From Lingula anatina (taxonomy: Eukaryota; Brachiopoda; Lingulata; Lingulida; Lingulidae): DNA of 64,000 bases. The notes under the pieces were generated by a model. It saw nothing but the letters and a program-made list of their open reading frames with translations, was not told where the DNA came from and did no database searches. The DNA lies in contig NW_019775972.1 in the NCBI RefSeq assembly GCF_001039355.2, forward strand, positions 34,469 through 98,468, given 5' to 3'. A program made the position numbers and the translations under genes. Each line of letters starts with the position of its first letter. Within the stretch, counting starts at the first letter, position 1. This document shows, one piece after another, positions 60,395-64,000 of the stretch.

Positions 60395-63276
60395 CTGGAA
60401 AAGAAAAAAGGAATCTAAATATAATTTTTTTTACAAAATCTTTACATACTTACAACTTTCATAAAATAGTATTTGTGCATATCCCATTTATCTCATTTTT
60501 AATTCAGAAGAACCATGATTTCTGTGTTGCAGTAGAATCTTTTTCATATTTGTCTTCTTGTAATTCGGCTTCAGAAAGAATCTGATGTTTGTGTTATAAG
60601 AAAGAGAGGTTGAATTTGCATATAAAACTTTCAAAAATTTTATAAAAAATCCAGGTGACTTCAAGGTCCGTCAAGAACTTTTTCAAATGTTGTATGGATA
60701 AGATATATAAAAAAATACTGCAGTCAAATTTTTCTGAAATCTGCAAAGTGGCACCATGTTTATTCACCGCCCTCAAATATTTAGACATACTGTGCAGTTT
60801 TGGTAGCTTGGGATGATCAAGGTGTTTCAAAAGTATTCAAACGCTTTGTTTCACACCCTTCAACATATGTTCTGTTTTTGGCCTTATTTAGAGAAAGATT
60901 GGTACAAGCCTTCACCTTGGACTTGTGAAGATTAATAGATATGCCTAGATATGCAAAAGATAGACTTGAATAATATCAAGCATTTCAATTAATGTGTCAA
61001 GGCCTAGATAGAGGTACCTAGGTAAGAATTTAAAAAAAGAATTATCTGTATTTTCAATAGTAAACAGAGTAAACCACAGACATCATCTTATTCTAGGATT
61101 TTAATTCACTTCCACCATAAGACCTGCAGGTCCCATCAAAAGACCTGCAGACCTGATCTGTCTGGAATGAAAGATCAGATATTCCAATCCTCTCAAGGAA
61201 AATGTCAGAGTTACAGGAAAGGTTAAAGAGGGCTATACCAGGCAATGCATGGATGGAGAACTGAATCAGTTTTGGCAGACTGGACAGCATGGGCCAGTCA
61301 ACCTTTTAATAGAACCATCCATCATATTTTTAACACCTGATATAAGAGGAAAACTAGATACATATGATGGTCTGGTCAGACAAGGATTATGTTAGGGCTT
61401 ATTCCCGATGAAACTATCTATGTACATCGATCCAATTCAATGGGGAATTTTGTTGAATGCTATCAGTTTACCTTTTGTTTCCGACATACTCATATAATCA
61501 CAAGTTTTTCTGTATTCTACTCAATGCCAAGAGGACTAAAAAGACTAAAAAGTCATTTTAACTCAATTTTAACTTATTACAACAACAAATTAGGCTCTTA
61601 TTATTAAAACCCATTTTATTTCATTTTTCATCATTTGATATGAAATGAACTATCATAAATATATCAATTTCAAGAACATATCAAGACGTATACAAGAATC
61701 CTAACATTTTAGCAATAGTAATCCATACACTCATATAAATATGGACGACTTTTGGCATTTATAAATATAATGGCACAAAAATGCTCTTGTACCTTGGGTC
61801 CAAGAACAAACAATTTCTCATGGGAATAATTAAGTGCTTTGAACCCAGTAAAACTCCCTAGAATAAGTACATGAGTCATGCCAGAGGGCACATCCAAAAG
61901 CTATTAAAAGTGATCCAGGTAGCTTGTCCTGTGTATTTACAGTACCAGACTGGTGTTTTCTGTTTAACAGGAGCTCTAAAAGATGATGAATTAGTATATG
62001 CATACTTCTTTTATGGGGTATGTTTAGACAGATGGATAAATTGCAAACCATATGTACCAAACTTAATGGATACATCCTTTTATCAAAGATTAAAGTAAAA
62101 AGACTTCTCTACTTTATTGTCTTCCAGCACAACGTCTGGTAAAAGAGCTAAGTTATATATTTGGACCCTTCAGCTTCTATTTAGCCACGGTTCATTGCTT
62201 TCCTTCTTCACTATGTAAACCAGGAGATGCATTACCAGGGCTTTTTATTATACCTGACTGGTGATATGTCTTAGGTGTGGTTAGTTTATGTATTTAAGAA
62301 AGTCTTTGATGTCTGCATGGACAGTGAAAGAGAAACTGACTGAAAAGTACATGCTGATACAGGGCTGGCTTTTTTCATCCCTGTTTAATGACAGCTGAAT
62401 CATCAGGATGATATATTTATGACAATTTGTGAATATACACCATAATCAAACACATCATTAATACCATTTCCCCATTACCCTTTAGAGCTCCTATGATTGG
62501 ACCTTGATAGGATAAGCTTGTTCTATTATGCATAATGTAGTTTCATATCTACTGACAGAAATTATTGTGCAAATGTAATTTTCAGTCTCCGACTAAACAG
62601 CCCTGTCTATACTTTACATTGCCTATCTCTTTAATAACATCCACGTATCTGTCTGAAGGTTCATGCCAGCAAATTTAAAGTTCCCAATAAGCAAAATAAA
62701 CAATTAATTTGGTATACAAATACATATAGATAAATTATCATGGGACTATTTTCACCAATTTTTCAAGGCACGAGGAAAAATCATGATTTTGTAAAAAAAT
62801 AAATAAAAAAATACTGATAACAGTATGACTTCAGAGTATGAATCTGTAATGACTTCTTCCCTGGAGATGAGAGAACATGTTGTTTTCTCAGGGCGGATCA
62901 TAGTCATGCTTATCATGTAGGTCCAGGTATCCATAAGGCATGGAAATGTTTTTGCAACTGTTTGTGAACTATGACTATGGAATGTGAGATACCTGTGTTG
63001 TGGAGAAATGTGCAATATGTTATATATCCTCTGCTTTGTCTCACCTGAGTTCAGGTAAAGCAGACATTTGCCAGGATCTTACATCTGTATCATAAATTGC
63101 CAGATATCAACGTAGCCTATTTAAATCCCAAGAAGCTAACCTTTTCTGCACTAATTGCTAATCCTAGTCACAAACTACATAAACTTTGGTATCAAACATG
63201 TAGACAAATCAATTAATGTTATTAGTTTAATGTCGCCAGACTCATGATCTATAGATCTCCCTGCTGTTTAGACCAT

Positions 63277-63317
63277 AGGTGCCATATGGCTGTTATAAGT
63301 AGCCAAATACGGCACCT
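63277..63317. repeat. Small imperfect hairpin
   Basis: AGGTGCCATATGGCT is followed by a 9-base loop and AGCCAAATACGGCACCT; the arms pair over about 15 bp with a small bulge. It may be chance or the core of a degenerate palindromic element. Confidence 0.5.
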
Positions 63318-63620
63318 CCTTGCTGATTAAATAACCTCTGTGTCAAAACACTTATAATTAATTTAACTTGTGATTATCTGGTACAGAAACAACAAGATCC
63401 CATTAAGAATATTGCCTAGGCACTTCATAAGAGTTTATAGGGTAACATCATCTGAGAAATCATAAAATTACAGCGAGTGTACACTTATAGTTGATATGAA
63501 GCACACCAAGAACAAACCAAGTGATAAACCATGTTTAACCAGAAAAGGATCAAAAGTAAAAACAAGGCAGCAAAGCTGTCAAATGTACAGACAAAGAACA
63601 GAAAATAAAGATGCAAATAA

Positions 63621-64000
63621 GTGAAAAATTAAATTTTCACAAAAAACTGTTAAATTGCCAGAAAAATTTACCAAACAGACTGCGTTGCCTATTGAAGCTG
63701 TATGTTAGACCCATGTTTCTTTCCTGTAAGTTTGAGAACAGTAAGTGACATGATTTCCCTTAAATGGTCATCATAGGAGCAGTGCCCAAAATAGGGGTTT
63801 CTTCAAATTTTGATGCAACATTACATAATGTTTAACAGCATAATGACAATCAAATGTTATTAATAAAATATTAGTAACATGGACATTCAGAAAATGTGAC
63901 AAGCAAAAGTCTTCAAGATCATGGAACTTTAAAGTCACACCTTGAAAATGCCAATATGTGAAAAATTAAATTTTCACAAAAAACTGTTTAACTGCCAAAA
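63621..64000. repeat. Direct repeat pair, about 337 bp apart
   Basis: GTGAAAAATTAAATTTTCAC and the following AAAAAACTGTTAAATTGCCA occur at 63621 and again, slightly changed, from 63958 to the window end. Preceding bases are also similar, which hints at a 337-bp tandem unit or two copies of one dispersed repeat; the second copy is cut off. Confidence 0.7.

Larger units (their letters stand above)
60395..64000 (-). other. Intron, upstream part (at least 3.6 kb)
   Basis: I searched both strands for the missing N-terminal motor segments (VRVRP, F-x-Y-D-Y, S-x-D-Y-V) and saw none. It contains a small hairpin (63277-63317) and a direct repeat at the right end (63621-63665 and 63958-64000). Open frames here lack splice context or recognisable sequence. 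Confidence 0.7.

Noticed and set aside
62752-63015. Minus-strand open frame considered as the missing N-terminal motor exon
   Set aside because: It lacks the VRVRP, F-x-Y-D and Y-x-S/T-Q motifs expected before the P-loop exon and shows no matched splice sites.
1-64000. Bacterial-type systems such as operons, CRISPR, phage or toxin-antitoxin genes; tRNA and rRNA genes
   Set aside because: The window is intron-rich animal DNA and I saw no direct-repeat spacer array, no tRNA cloverleaf and no rRNA-like sequence.

Overview
The window is a stretch of an AT-rich animal nuclear genome. GT-AG introns, phase-matched small exons, microsatellites and MITE-like foldback elements make it eukaryotic, and the encoded protein is a metazoan kinesin. 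The species cannot be read from the sequence. A non-vertebrate bilaterian such as a mollusc or other marine invertebrate is a guess from base composition and element style.

Almost everything belongs to one gene on the minus strand, running from about 60394 down past position 1. I could join 30 exons, and every junction keeps one reading frame. The product is a kinesin-3 motor of the KIF16/STARD9 type. The motor lies at 60394-48819: P-loop, switch I, switch II, an enlarged loop 12 and the neck. The FHA domain and its linker lie at 47019-44920, and coiled coil at 40825-34100. A very long disordered tail rich in Ser, Glu, Asp and Pro occupies 34100-1. The first roughly 80 motor residues lie beyond 64000, and the C-terminus lies left of position 1. 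The joined exons give about 30.9 kb of coding sequence, roughly 10,300 residues. That is more than twice human STARD9 (about 4,700), itself one of the largest kinesins known. The last visible exon alone is at least 19.9 kb. I favour STARD9/KIF16A over KIF16B because of the giant tail exon, a His replacing the usual Asn of switch I, a Ser-rich insert in motor loop 12, repeated S-x-D-S-L motifs and T-Q-T motifs. The END of the gene (START domain versus PX domain) would settle this, and it is not in the window.

Region by region. 1-19913: giant exon with a single-base frame break at 1657-1693, a T-Q-T motif array (about 50-700) and a degenerate tandem-repeat block (about 3550-8230). 20214-26132: three more tail exons, two of which share end sequences with their neighbours as if exons had duplicated. 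29396-34472: tail exons with short repeated motifs. 34792-40825: coiled-coil exons. 44403-47019: FHA region, with three decayed copies of part of an FHA exon in the next intron. 48493-60394: motor exons. 60395-64000: intron with no recognised exon. Introns hold a false-duplication-like repeat around an N (36374-37146), three inverted-repeat elements (39019-39292, 43247-43458, 52473-53026), simple repeats and three candidate cassette exons.

How the parts would work together (inference): a microtubule motor domain with an FHA cassette and coiled coil would be joined to a tail bearing many short linear motifs. These include dynein-light-chain-type TQT, pYxN and Ser/Thr-Pro sites, so the tail may act as a long, phosphorylatable adaptor.
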